Assembly: GCA_005779435.1 (NCBI GenBank)
Contig: SXJH01000199.1
Coordinates: 1 to 6,076 of the forward strand
DNA: 6,076 bases
Direction: 5' to 3'
From: Nitrosomonas sp.
GTDB taxonomy: Bacteria; Pseudomonadota; Gammaproteobacteria; Burkholderiales; Nitrosomonadaceae
A program made the position numbers and the translations under genes. Shown piece after piece: positions 1-5,482 of this stretch. The notes below the pieces were generated by a model, which was not told the DNA's origin, did not search any database, and saw only the letters and a list, made by a program, of their open reading frames with translations. Numbering within the stretch: position 1 is the stretch's first letter; every line of letters starts with the position of its first letter.

Positions 1-64
1 CATTGCCACGCTGACGGGGCATGCAGTGCTCGATTTGTCGGTATTGAATTTCGGTGATTTCCAT
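1..64 (-). CDS. IS5-family transposase, N-terminal fragment (cut by window edge)
   Basis: The ATG at 64-62 opens a frame that runs to the window edge and encodes 21 residues, MEITEIQYRQIEHCMPRQRGN. This matches the typical beginning of IS5-family DDE transposases (the DUF4096-type N-terminal region, pattern M-x-ITxxQYxxIExxxPxQRGN). The catalytic DDE domain would lie to the left, outside the window. Whether the gene is intact cannot be seen. The ribosome binding site is poor, with only GGTG touching the ATG. A TATAAT box lies 7 bp upstream of the ATG, so the message may be very short-leadered or leaderless. The assignment rests on 21 residues but the pattern is characteristic. Confidence 0.72.
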   Translation of the reverse strand, partial: MEITEIQYRQIEHCMPRQRGN

Positions 65-70
65 CACCGT

Positions 71-76
71 ATTATA
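71..76 (-). promoter_or_regulatory. Candidate -10 box of the IS transposase
   Basis: The minus strand reads TATAAT, an exact sigma-70 -10 consensus, with its 3' end 6 bp before the transposase ATG. No good -35 hexamer lies 16-18 bp upstream inside the IS end (the position is occupied by TAGGGC/AGGGCC). For some insertion sequences a full promoter forms only when the two ends are joined, and this arrangement would suit that, but that is inference. Confidence 0.35.
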
Positions 77-96
77 TCAGATAGTGTTAACAGGCC

Positions 97-444
97 CTAG
101 TTACCCAATAATCCAAAAACATTCTCAGGCGGCCGACACAGCTTGGCTTCGTTACCCCGCACCACGATAGGACGCTGAATCAAGTCCGGATTAGCCGCCA
201 TCGCACGTATAATTTCGTCGTCCGAAGCCGATTCCAACCCGCGCGCCGCAGGCTCATCGCTGCGCAAAACGGCACGCACCGGCAAATTAAGCTTCTGAAT
301 CAACTCCCGTAACTTTTCCGCCGTCAAGGGCGTCTCATAATAATTAACCGCATCGAACTCCCGCCCGCTTTCATTCAATAGCGAAAGCGTGGCTCTGCAT
401 TTGCTGCAAGTCGGCTTCTGATAAATAACGATCTTATCGCTCAT
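97..444 (-). CDS. ArsC/YfgD-family thioredoxin-fold reductase (arsenate reductase-like)
   Basis: This 115-residue protein is of the ArsC/Spx-like family (PF03960), cytosolic, and close in length and pattern to E. coli YfgD. The active-site loop after strand 1 is PTCSKCR, with Cys13 as the nucleophile. The three arginines that hold arsenate in R773 ArsC are present: Arg61 in VRAVLR, Arg91 in QRPIVV and Arg104 in LCRPPE. This supports glutaredoxin-coupled reduction of arsenate or a related thiol substrate. Cys16 makes a CxxC pair, as in Spx, which plasmid ArsC lacks, so a thiol-redox or regulatory role is possible. The ATG is preceded by AGGA with 8 bp spacing. It lies 47 bp downstream of the ialB-like gene, probably co-transcribed, and no other ars genes are near. 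The stop codon TAG coincides with the edge of an IS element, so the last few residues may not be the original ones. Confidence 0.88.
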   Translation of the reverse strand: MSDKIVIYQKPTCSKCRATLSLLNESGREFDAVNYYETPLTAEKLRELIQKLNLPVRAVLRSDEPAARGLESASDDEIIRAMAANPDLIQRPIVVRGNEAKLCRPPENVFGLLGN

Positions 445-491
445 AACCTATTTCCTGCCAATTCGACAGAACTCACATACCCCGTCGTACA

Positions 492-1007
492 TCACTTCAC
501 GCCGCATTCCGCCGAAATCGCATTGTATGCTGCGGTCGAACCGCCCAATCCGAACGTATCCGTCGTTTCGGTACCGCGCGCCGATGCGCCTTTTATCACC
601 AGCGAGCTGCCGCGTTTGATTGCATCCGCAATTTTATTATCGGTTGCCTCGTCCGGAGCCCAAGCCGAATCGTCCTGGGTAAAAAGCCGGAATTTTTGGC
701 TATTGACGGTCACCGTTGCGTCGCTGCCAGCCTTATAAGGATAACCGGCGATATAGCTGAATACATTCTTGCTTTTCTCGGCCGGTCGATGCGTAACCAA
801 AGCGTACACATCGCCGCGCTTGGTGTAATTGCCTTCCGATTTTTTCGGCTGGCTGACCATATAGCAAACTTTGTTATTGTTTTCCATAAACGTATAGGCC
901 GCCCAATCGCCATGCTGGCCGATCAGCCTTGGTTCGGAAGCCTGCGCCGAATGACTCAGCGCAACGAGAACCCCGGCCGCGATTAATTTAGCGAATGTCT
1001 GTATCAT
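492..1007 (-). CDS. IalB-family (invasion associated locus B) periplasmic protein
   Basis: This 171-residue exported protein has a Sec signal peptide at residues 1-23: a Lys at position 7, a hydrophobic core LIAAGVLVAL, and an AQA cleavage site before Ser24. The mature part carries the IalB-family (PF06776) pattern: a GDWAAYTF segment at 33-40, then KVCYMVSQP at 46-54, and a KRGSSLVIKG segment near 131-140. Cys48 and Cys168 are the only cysteines and could form a disulfide in the periplasm. IalB was named from Bartonella, but homologues are common in free-living proteobacteria, and the molecular function is not established. There is no reason to infer virulence here. The ATG has AAGG 7 bp upstream. 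The gene precedes arsC by 47 bp and follows the DUF2024 gene by 52 bp. Confidence 0.8.
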   Translation of the reverse strand: MIQTFAKLIAAGVLVALSHSAQASEPRLIGQHGDWAAYTFMENNNKVCYMVSQPKKSEGNYTKRGDVYALVTHRPAEKSKNVFSYIAGYPYKAGSDATVTVNSQKFRLFTQDDSAWAPDEATDNKIADAIKRGSSLVIKGASARGTETTDTFGLGGSTAAYNAISAECGVK

Positions 1008-1010
1008 TTA

Positions 1011-1034
1011 ATAACCTTAAGAAATATAACCTTA
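1011..1034 (-). repeat. Short direct repeat around the ialB-like ribosome binding site
   Basis: The minus strand contains TAAGGTTAT twice, with a 15 bp period (1034-1026 and 1019-1011). The copy nearer the gene supplies the AAGG ribosome binding site. The second copy could be a protein-binding half-site or simply a small tandem duplication. It is exact over 9 bp, but in an AT-rich stretch this can occur by chance. Confidence 0.45.
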
Positions 1035-1051
1035 CGATATCAACCCAACAA
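1023..1051 (-). promoter_or_regulatory. Weak candidate sigma-70 promoter for the ialB-like gene
   Basis: On the minus strand, TTGTTG (1051-1046) and TATATT (1028-1023) are separated by 17 bp. The -10 box matches 5 of 6 consensus bases, the -35 box only 3 of 6. The expected transcription start (about 1016) would cut into the AAGG ribosome binding site, which argues against this being the main promoter. Read-through from the DUF2024 gene is the alternative. Confidence 0.25.
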
Positions 1052-1059
1052 CGGCACTG

Positions 1060-1314
1060 CTAACAACCTTCCATCTTATAAATATAGAAACCGCTCTTAT
1101 TGATTTCGTCGACTACTTGCGGCGGTGCGCTTTGGCTGTGGCAAAAACTGCACTCCCGGCTGGTAACAACCGCATCGCCCTCACCGATAGTAGCGAGCCA
1201 TTGCTTTGCGTATTCGACCGCCTTTTGGTCGTCTTTCACCGCAGTAAAAACATCAAAATGCATGGTATGCCCATCTTTGGCTTTCACATAAGTATCGTAA
1301 ACATGAATTTGCAT
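1060..1314 (-). CDS. DUF2024 family protein with CxxC motif
   Basis: This small soluble protein of 84 residues has no signal peptide or membrane segment. The N-terminus MQIHVYDTYVKAKDGHTMHF is highly characteristic of the DUF2024 family (PF09630), known from proteobacteria and bacteroidetes with a solved structure but no assigned function. A central helix (about 28-43) leads to a TSRECSFCHSQ segment with Cys55, Cys58 and His59, and the chain ends in Cys84. The CxxCH arrangement could bind a metal or act in redox chemistry. It would also match a haem-c motif on paper, but there is no export signal, so haem attachment is unlikely. The start is supported by AAGGGA about 6 bp before the ATG. It sits between the O-methyltransferase (125 bp upstream) and the ialB-like gene (52 bp downstream). 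Function unknown. Confidence 0.85.
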   Translation of the reverse strand: MQIHVYDTYVKAKDGHTMHFDVFTAVKDDQKAVEYAKQWLATIGEGDAVVTSRECSFCHSQSAPPQVVDEINKSGFYIYKMEGC

Positions 1315-1342
1315 AACATCCCTTTCAACAATAGATTAAATT

Positions 1343-1378
1343 AAAAACACGCATGCGCTACGGCAACTTGCCGCGCGC
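1343..1378 (-). terminator. Hairpin with downstream T-run after the O-methyltransferase gene
   Basis: On the minus strand GCGC-(G)-CGGCA, loop AGT, TGCCG-(TA)-GCGC forms a stem of 5 + 4 bp with a small internal asymmetry (1378-1355). A TTTTT run follows at 1347-1343. The T-run begins 7 bp after the stem, farther than in a good intrinsic terminator, so termination would be inefficient. If the promoter candidate at 1391-1419 is real, the hairpin lies in the 5' leader of the DUF2024 message instead. Confidence 0.35.
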
Positions 1379-1390
1379 CAATCATCGCCA

Positions 1391-1419
1391 ACTATACCAA
1401 TTAATGCATCAAACTGCCA
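1391..1419 (-). promoter_or_regulatory. Candidate promoter for the DUF2024 gene
   Basis: The minus strand reads TATAGT at 1396-1391, matching 5 of 6 bases of the -10 consensus. TGGCAG lies 17 bp upstream at 1419-1414 but is a poor -35 match. It sits 77 bp before the DUF2024 ATG, in the gap after the O-methyltransferase stop, which is where a promoter is expected. The leader would carry the hairpin at 1355-1378. Confidence 0.3.
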
Positions 1420-1439
1420 GTTAAGCGCAATCTCCCGGA

Positions 1440-2270
1440 TCATTTCCTGCGCGCCACAACCAGGCCGTCTCGCGTCGGATTGATAAAAGCATCGAATTCC
1501 GGATCGTTAAAAATTAATCGGTTATGCTCGACAATCGCCGCCGTCGACCCCATCGCAGAATCATGGTATGCGGGCATGGTCACGCGACCCTGCCAGAGCA
1601 CGTTATCGGCGATATAAAGTCCGCCCGGGCGGATTCGTTGCTTCGCCATCAACCAGATTTGCGGATAATCGCCCTTATCGGCGTCGTTATAACAAATATC
1701 GAATAATCCGTCGGTTTGCGCAAAAACCGCCTGCGCCATGCCAACGTTAAATTGCACGCGCTCCCATAGATTCGTTTGCGACAAATAGCGTTGCGCGCGC
1801 TCAAGATTGCGCGCATCGGAATCGCAGCAAACAACGCAACCGCCCTCGCCCACCGCACGCGCAAACCAATACGCGGAATAACCGTAGCCGCTGCCGAACT
1901 CGAACACGCGCTTGGCGCCGATCATTTTTGCCTGAGTTTCCAGAAAAATTCCGGCCAGGCGATTAACAATCGGAAATTGGTGTGCTTGCGCAAACGCTTC
2001 CATTTCCGCCAATACGGGATGGTCGGTCCGCTTTGCCAAGTCCCGCATATACGCCTCAATTGCCGGATCGACAGGCGTTATCCGGTTGGGATTATTTAGG
2101 AAACGCTGATTAATTGGCTGTACGAGCGAATCACTTCGTTGCGCGGCACTCGCTCCTTCGCCTATCTTGTCGATATGTCTCGGTTGCTGCGTTCCGTGCG
2201 CCTCGTGCTTCATCTCGTTCGCCGAAGAATTAATCAACGTTTCCTTTACTTTCGAGCGATCACTGCACAT
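1440..2270 (-). CDS. SAM-dependent O-methyltransferase (Methyltransf_3 / CCoAMT-like)
   Basis: This is a 276-residue cytosolic methyltransferase of the metal-dependent, catechol/caffeoyl-CoA O-methyltransferase-like family (PF01596). SAM-binding motif I is VFEFGSGYGYSA at 122-133, followed by the acidic strand CVVCCDSD at 145-152. The metal-site region YNDADKGDY is at 194-202 (Asp196, Asp198), and the family hallmark IADNVLWQGRV is at 220-230 (Asp222, Asn223). The substrate is not predictable. The domain proper starts near residue 52. The first 50 or so residues are polar, rich in Ser, Gln, His and Lys, and probably disordered, so the protein is about 55 residues longer than usual for bacterial members (about 210-220). 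The ATG at 2270 has a strong GGGGGAAGA ribosome site. The internal Met20 (2213-2211) has only a poor GAG next to it, so the long form is favoured. It is 155 bp downstream of the ligase gene, probably a separate unit. Confidence 0.88.
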   Translation of the reverse strand: MCSDRSKVKETLINSSANEMKHEAHGTQQPRHIDKIGEGASAAQRSDSLVQPINQRFLNNPNRITPVDPAIEAYMRDLAKRTDHPVLAEMEAFAQAHQFPIVNRLAGIFLETQAKMIGAKRVFEFGSGYGYSAYWFARAVGEGGCVVCCDSDARNLERAQRYLSQTNLWERVQFNVGMAQAVFAQTDGLFDICYNDADKGDYPQIWLMAKQRIRPGGLYIADNVLWQGRVTMPAYHDSAMGSTAAIVEHNRLIFNDPEFDAFINPTRDGLVVARRK

Positions 2271-2279
2271 TCTTCCCCC
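2271..2279 (-). promoter_or_regulatory. Ribosome binding site supporting the long O-methyltransferase start
   Basis: The minus strand reads GGGGGAAGA directly before the ATG at 2270-2268. The purine-rich GGGGGA at useful spacing supports translation from this start and therefore the reality of the N-terminal extension. Confidence 0.55.
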
Positions 2280-2414
2280 GAGTTTTTGTCGAATAAAAAT
2301 ACAAATCGTGCCGGCAACTGAAACCAGAATCCGCGCAAAACATCGCGCACCGTTCGTTCCGGCGATTGCGTGAAATCCGCTTTCAGCACCAACTGCATTA
2401 AAGATATTGCCGTT

Positions 2415-2434
2415 AAAAAGGCATGCTACATCCC
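2415..2434 (-). terminator. Weak intrinsic terminator overlapping the ligase stop codon
   Basis: On the minus strand GGGATG, loop TAG, CATGCC gives a 6-position stem with one G-G mismatch, followed at once by TTTTT (2419-2415). The loop is the stop codon of the O-antigen ligase-like gene. The position at the end of the glycan operon and the adjoining T-run favour termination. The short, imperfect stem argues for low efficiency. Confidence 0.35.
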
Positions 2435-3655
2435 ATCGGGTTTTGCTGTGTGTTCATGCCAATGCAGCGTCATTGCGGTTATCAACAGGAGCAGAACCGG
2501 CGTACGGCTGAAAATCAGAAAAGTATCGGTCAGTCCCGCGAAAAACAAAAAACCGACTAAACCGGTGCCCAGCAATGCCGCCTGGCCGGACCGAAACGCC
2601 CGGTGCCAGCCCCAGAACAAAAACAGCAACACCATCATTCCCGGAATGCCGATATGCATACCGATCTCAATCCAATCGTTATGAAAATGCGAAGTCTGCT
2701 GGAATTCGGGCAAATCCTTATAAAGCCCGTCCTTGTACGTCACAATCGCTTGTTCGAAATACTGCGCCGGCATACCCGTGCCGTAACCTGTCCAAGGGCG
2801 TTCAACGATAGCGTGTATCCCCACATCCCACATCGCCAGCCGGTACCCCAGGCTGGAGCTGTAACCGCCTTGTTGCCACAAAGCAATGTCGCTCCTCAAT
2901 TGCCCCAACCGTTCTTGAAAAACAGCGCTGCTCATCGCAAAAACCGCCGCCACTGCCACCACGGATAGCGCTATGACTAGCATTTTTTTCATTGCCGTCC
3001 GATAGCGCAGAAAAATCAGCAGCAAAACAGACATAAGCGTGGCCAGCAACAAAATCCTGCCGCTTTGATGAAACTGAACAAAAACCAATGCCAGTGCCGT
3101 TATTCCGCCAAGCAATCGCCATTTGACCGATTGACAGGTACAAACAAAGCTCACCGCAACGATAATGCCAACGCCCAGCATGGCCGAGAAGCTCAGGTAC
3201 GACATGCCAAGCAGCGGAATGCCTTGAACCCCCGATACTTGCCATTGATAAATACCCATTGCCAACACGCCGCAATACCCCGCAATCAAACCGCCCATCG
3301 CCCAGGGCAATCGCTGCCGGTTCAATAGCAGATAAAACGGGATAAACATCAACAACACAAAATACTTAAGCCACTTCATGCGTCCGTCCGGCGGCAATTC
3401 GCTCCACGACAATCCCGCAAGCAACAACATGCACAGCAACAGCATCGCCTGCACCAGCGGCAATTGAACCGCTCGGTCCAATCGCCGCAAACCGCCATCG
3501 ATTATCCACGCCACAACCAGCAGCGGAAACGAAACCATATTCAATGGGCTATACCAGAATCCCGTGCAAACGACGATCAGCGCCAAACGGATAAACCACT
3601 CCCGTTTGACCACGACCGATTGCGCGGAACTCGTTAAAACGCCGCCGCTTCCCAT
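2426..3655 (-). CDS. O-antigen ligase/polymerase family (Wzy_C) inner-membrane protein
   Basis: This polytopic membrane protein of 409 residues has about 11-12 hydrophobic segments and belongs to the O-antigen ligase/Wzy_C family (PF04932). Family marks, numbered from the preferred start, are SGRILLLAT at 198-206, a basic loop after it, a large periplasmic loop with the RPWTGYGTG motif at 286-294, and HFHNDWIEIG at 323-332 just before IPGMMVLLFLFWGW. The His/Asn-Asp cluster is the family signature. It either polymerises undecaprenyl-linked repeat units or transfers a glycan to lipid A-core or another acceptor; the sequence alone does not tell which. The frame is open to a GTG at 3736, which would add 27 non-membrane residues and a 103 bp overlap with the upstream glycosyltransferase. 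I prefer the ATG at 3655-3653, which has GGTGAGGGA immediately upstream and a 22 bp overlap suggesting translational coupling. It is the last gene of the glycan operon. Confidence 0.87.
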   Translation of the reverse strand: MGSGGVLTSSAQSVVVKREWFIRLALIVVCTGFWYSPLNMVSFPLLVVAWIIDGGLRRLDRAVQLPLVQAMLLLCMLLLAGLSWSELPPDGRMKWLKYFVLLMFIPFYLLLNRQRLPWAMGGLIAGYCGVLAMGIYQWQVSGVQGIPLLGMSYLSFSAMLGVGIIVAVSFVCTCQSVKWRLLGGITALALVFVQFHQSGRILLLATLMSVLLLIFLRYRTAMKKMLVIALSVVAVAAVFAMSSAVFQERLGQLRSDIALWQQGGYSSSLGYRLAMWDVGIHAIVERPWTGYGTGMPAQYFEQAIVTYKDGLYKDLPEFQQTSHFHNDWIEIGMHIGIPGMMVLLFLFWGWHRAFRSGQAALLGTGLVGFLFFAGLTDTFLIFSRTPVLLLLITAMTLHWHEHTAKPDGM

Positions 3656-4656
3656 TCCCTCACCCGCAATCCGCATGCAAAACCCCATACTTTCAGCGCA
3701 GCGCGCAACCAACCGGCAACACCGGGAAGCACCCACACATCGGTGATGCGTTTATCCTCGCGCGACCGGCCGCGCAGCAGCAATTTTAGCATCGCACCCA
3801 AACCGATCGCGCCGTTGCGCATCTGCAAGCAAGACAACTGCGGCAGCAATTCCGGCGTCAGCCAATGCAAACGTCCGCCCTGCTGCATTACCCGCTCGAT
3901 CGAATCCGCAACCGGCAAGTCGGTCAGTGCATACGCGCCCGACACCACCAAAACATTTTGCCGCGCCAATGGGTAACGCGAAAAATACAAACTGCGATTT
4001 TTCCGCACCAATTCCCGATAAGATTTCCCGCGCCCGAACGATGCGCCGGTTTCATGGCGCACAGCGGCATCCGGATGCACGCCCATGCGCCATCCTTGCC
4101 GATCCAAGCGCCGCCCGAGATCGGTATCTTCGTAATACCCCCGGCCAAATTGCGCATCGAATCCGCCCATGGCTTCAAAAACAGCGCGGCGAATCAAAAA
4201 AGCGTAACCTCTGAAACGATAAGTCGCTATATAGCCGCCCGGTTGGCGCATATAGCGACCGGCTTTTGCTTGTGGAATATCCCCTTCCGTCGGGCTGATA
4301 ACCGCCAATTTGGAATCGACGGCAAGAGCGCCGCAAAGCATCGGCAAGAAATTATCGCAAACCTCGCTATCGGAATTGAGCACCAACACCAGTTCCGCAT
4401 CGGAGCGCGCAACCGCATCGTTAACCGATTTACCGTAACCTTGGTTTTCCGGTGCATGAAAAATACACAATTGAGAATATTGCAGACTATCCAGCATTTC
4501 ACGAGCTTCAGCATCCGATGCATCGTCTTGGATATGAACGATTCGAACGGACGAACCGAGATGAGTCACAACGGAATCGATGCACCGCTTGGTCAATTCG
4601 GGTGCATTATAGACGGGGATCACGACATCGATAATTGGAACAGCGGCGCTCATCAT
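3634..4656 (-). CDS. Family 2 glycosyltransferase (rhamnosyltransferase-like GT-A)
   Basis: This is a 340-residue cytosolic or membrane-associated glycosyltransferase. The N-terminal GT-A domain (PF00535 type) spans about 8-230. It has IDVVIPVYNAPE at 9-20, the nucleotide-contact pair Asp44-Asp45, NQGYGKSVNDAV at 71-82, and a DxD-like NSDSEV at 94-99. The acceptor/catalytic region is GYYEDTDLGRRLDRQGW at 173-189, with Glu176-Asp177 as the likely base region and His201 downstream. This layout is usual for rhamnosyl- and related transferases of O-antigen and capsule clusters; donor and acceptor cannot be read. Residues 231-340 are extra to the domain, start like a Rossmann strand (NVLVVSGAYAL), and are not assigned to a family I recognise. 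The start has two consecutive ATGs and no good ribosome site, 24 bp after the FkbM-type gene's stop, so it probably depends on upstream translation. It overlaps the ligase gene. Confidence 0.9.
   Translation of the reverse strand: MMSAAVPIIDVVIPVYNAPELTKRCIDSVVTHLGSSVRIVHIQDDASDAEAREMLDSLQYSQLCIFHAPENQGYGKSVNDAVARSDAELVLVLNSDSEVCDNFLPMLCGALAVDSKLAVISPTEGDIPQAKAGRYMRQPGGYIATYRFRGYAFLIRRAVFEAMGGFDAQFGRGYYEDTDLGRRLDRQGWRMGVHPDAAVRHETGASFGRGKSYRELVRKNRSLYFSRYPLARQNVLVVSGAYALTDLPVADSIERVMQQGGRLHWLTPELLPQLSCLQMRNGAIGLGAMLKLLLRGRSREDKRITDVWVLPGVAGWLRAALKVWGFACGLRVREWEAAAF
3656..3664 (-). promoter_or_regulatory. Ribosome binding site deciding the ligase start
   Basis: The minus strand reads GGTGAGGGA next to the ATG at 3655-3653, inside the 3' end of the glycosyltransferase gene. 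The GTG at 3736 and the ATGs at 3688 and 3676 have weaker or no Shine-Dalgarno match, so this site favours the 409-residue product. Confidence 0.6.
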
Positions 4657-4680
4657 AATCTGCCGTGAAAGGCTATCGCA

Positions 4681-5445
4681 TCAAACCCTGCCAAAAATCA
4701 GATACGTTTCGCCCCAATTTTTCGATGGCCTTTGAGTCACTTCCAGTCCTGCTTGTTTCATAATCGCGATTGCTTTTTCCTGTTCGGCATCGGTGCCCAA
4801 TTCGATAATCACCGATTTCAGCGCAGGATTGGCCAAAACAGCCGATGCGCCTTGCAGGATGGAAATCTCGATACCGTCGACATCGATCTTCATATAATTC
4901 GGACACGGAAATCCCCATTGGCTGCACAAATCGTCCAAAGTCACACCAAACATCCCTTGGATATGCGTCGCCGACATTTTCATATTGTCCAAATCCTCAT
5001 GCCCGAATTGCGACCGGTTTCCGCCCGGAATAAATTTGGGAATATACAGCTTGGAAAACTCGCTGCGCCCCGACACCGCGACGCAATACGACAATATGCG
5101 ATTACCGAGGTTATTCAGATAAATGTTCTTATTGAGCGCATAGTAATTGTTGCTTTGCGGCTCGAACGCAAACACTTGCACGGACTCGCCGTATTTTTTC
5201 GCCGGATACAACGAATACTGCCCGATATTGGCACCGATATCGAAATAGCAGGAACCCGGCTCGAAACTGTCCAGCCAATCCAACGTATCGGGCTCTTTCT
5301 TCGAATAGGTTTGCGCGCGATTCAAGGTACGCAAGTGATCGACCGAAATCAAAATCCGCTGCCCCCTGACCTCTACCTCGGTATAACCGCCTTTGAGCCT
5401 GTATGCCGCGACGACTAATTCATTCAATAAATCCTTTGCCCGCAT
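4681..5445 (-). CDS. FkbM-family SAM-dependent methyltransferase
   Basis: This is a 254-residue methyltransferase of the FkbM family (PF05050, Methyltransf_21), which O-methylates sugars or polyketides and is frequent in surface-glycan loci. Motif I is CYFDIGANIGQYS at 66-78, FAFEP at 93-97 is the acidic-strand region, and NNYYALNKNIYLNN at 99-112 follows it. MKIDVDGIEISILQGA at 185-200 and VIIELG at 212-217 are the other family hallmarks. An N-terminal region of about 60 residues, partly hydrophobic at LVVAAY, precedes the domain and probably positions the substrate. The frame is open to a TTG at 5460, but the ATG at 5445-5443 has GGGAGGG 6 bp upstream and is preferred. Inferred role: methylation of a sugar in the repeat unit or terminal cap made by the adjacent transferases. 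It is 37 bp after the preceding glycan gene and 24 bp before the glycosyltransferase. Confidence 0.9.
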   Translation of the reverse strand: MRAKDLLNELVVAAYRLKGGYTEVEVRGQRILISVDHLRTLNRAQTYSKKEPDTLDWLDSFEPGSCYFDIGANIGQYSLYPAKKYGESVQVFAFEPQSNNYYALNKNIYLNNLGNRILSYCVAVSGRSEFSKLYIPKFIPGGNRSQFGHEDLDNMKMSATHIQGMFGVTLDDLCSQWGFPCPNYMKIDVDGIEISILQGASAVLANPALKSVIIELGTDAEQEKAIAIMKQAGLEVTQRPSKNWGETYLIFGRV

Positions 5446-5451
5446 TCGCAA

Positions 5452-5458
5452 CCCTCCC
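5452..5458 (-). promoter_or_regulatory. Ribosome binding site deciding the FkbM-type start
   Basis: The minus strand reads GGGAGGG, 6 bp before the ATG at 5445-5443. This is the strongest Shine-Dalgarno in the cluster and rules in favour of the ATG over the in-frame TTG at 5460, which overlaps the site itself. Confidence 0.7.
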
Positions 5459-5482
5459 AATATTGGTCAATCTGATAGACCC

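Larger units (their letters stand above)
1..97 (-). mobile_element. IS5-family insertion sequence, left end (partial, continues off the window)
   Basis: The transposase N-terminus at 1-64 and the roughly 33 bp between it and the arsC stop codon look like the left end of an IS5-family element. Read on the minus strand, the outer end begins GGGCCTGTTAACACTATCTG (97 down to 78), a likely terminal inverted repeat containing the palindrome GTTAAC. Immediately outside is CTAG (100-97), which fits the CTAG/YTAR or TA target preference known for IS5-family elements. The exact boundary (96 or 97) cannot be fixed without the other end. The family assignment rests on the transposase start; the terminus is inference. 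Confidence 0.7.

Noticed and set aside
492..1007. IalB-like protein as a virulence factor
   Set aside because: The name comes from Bartonella. The family is widespread in free-living proteobacteria, and nothing else in the window suggests a pathogen.
1138..1152. CxxCH in the DUF2024 protein as a haem-c attachment site
   Set aside because: The protein has no signal peptide for export to the periplasm, where haem c is attached, and the family is not known to bind haem.
1405..1419. Possible sigma-54 promoter (TGGCAG…TGCA) before the DUF2024 gene
   Set aside because: The GG-to-GC spacing is one base short of the strict -24/-12 spacing, and the -12 element lacks the TT, so it is not credible.
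2802..3275. Minus-strand frame of 157 codons inside the ligase gene
   Set aside because: It is out of frame with the membrane-protein reading, lacks any domain, and is contained entirely within a well-supported gene.
3865..4668. Long plus-strand open frame (267 codons) opposite the glycosyltransferase
   Set aside because: It lies antisense to a gene with clear GT2 motifs, has no recognisable domain and an atypical composition rich in His, Ile and Arg. It is a shadow frame.
4732..5418. Long plus-strand open frame (228 codons) opposite the FkbM-type gene
   Set aside because: The minus-strand frame carries all FkbM hallmarks. The plus frame shows no motif or good ribosome site and is explained by codon bias on the other strand.
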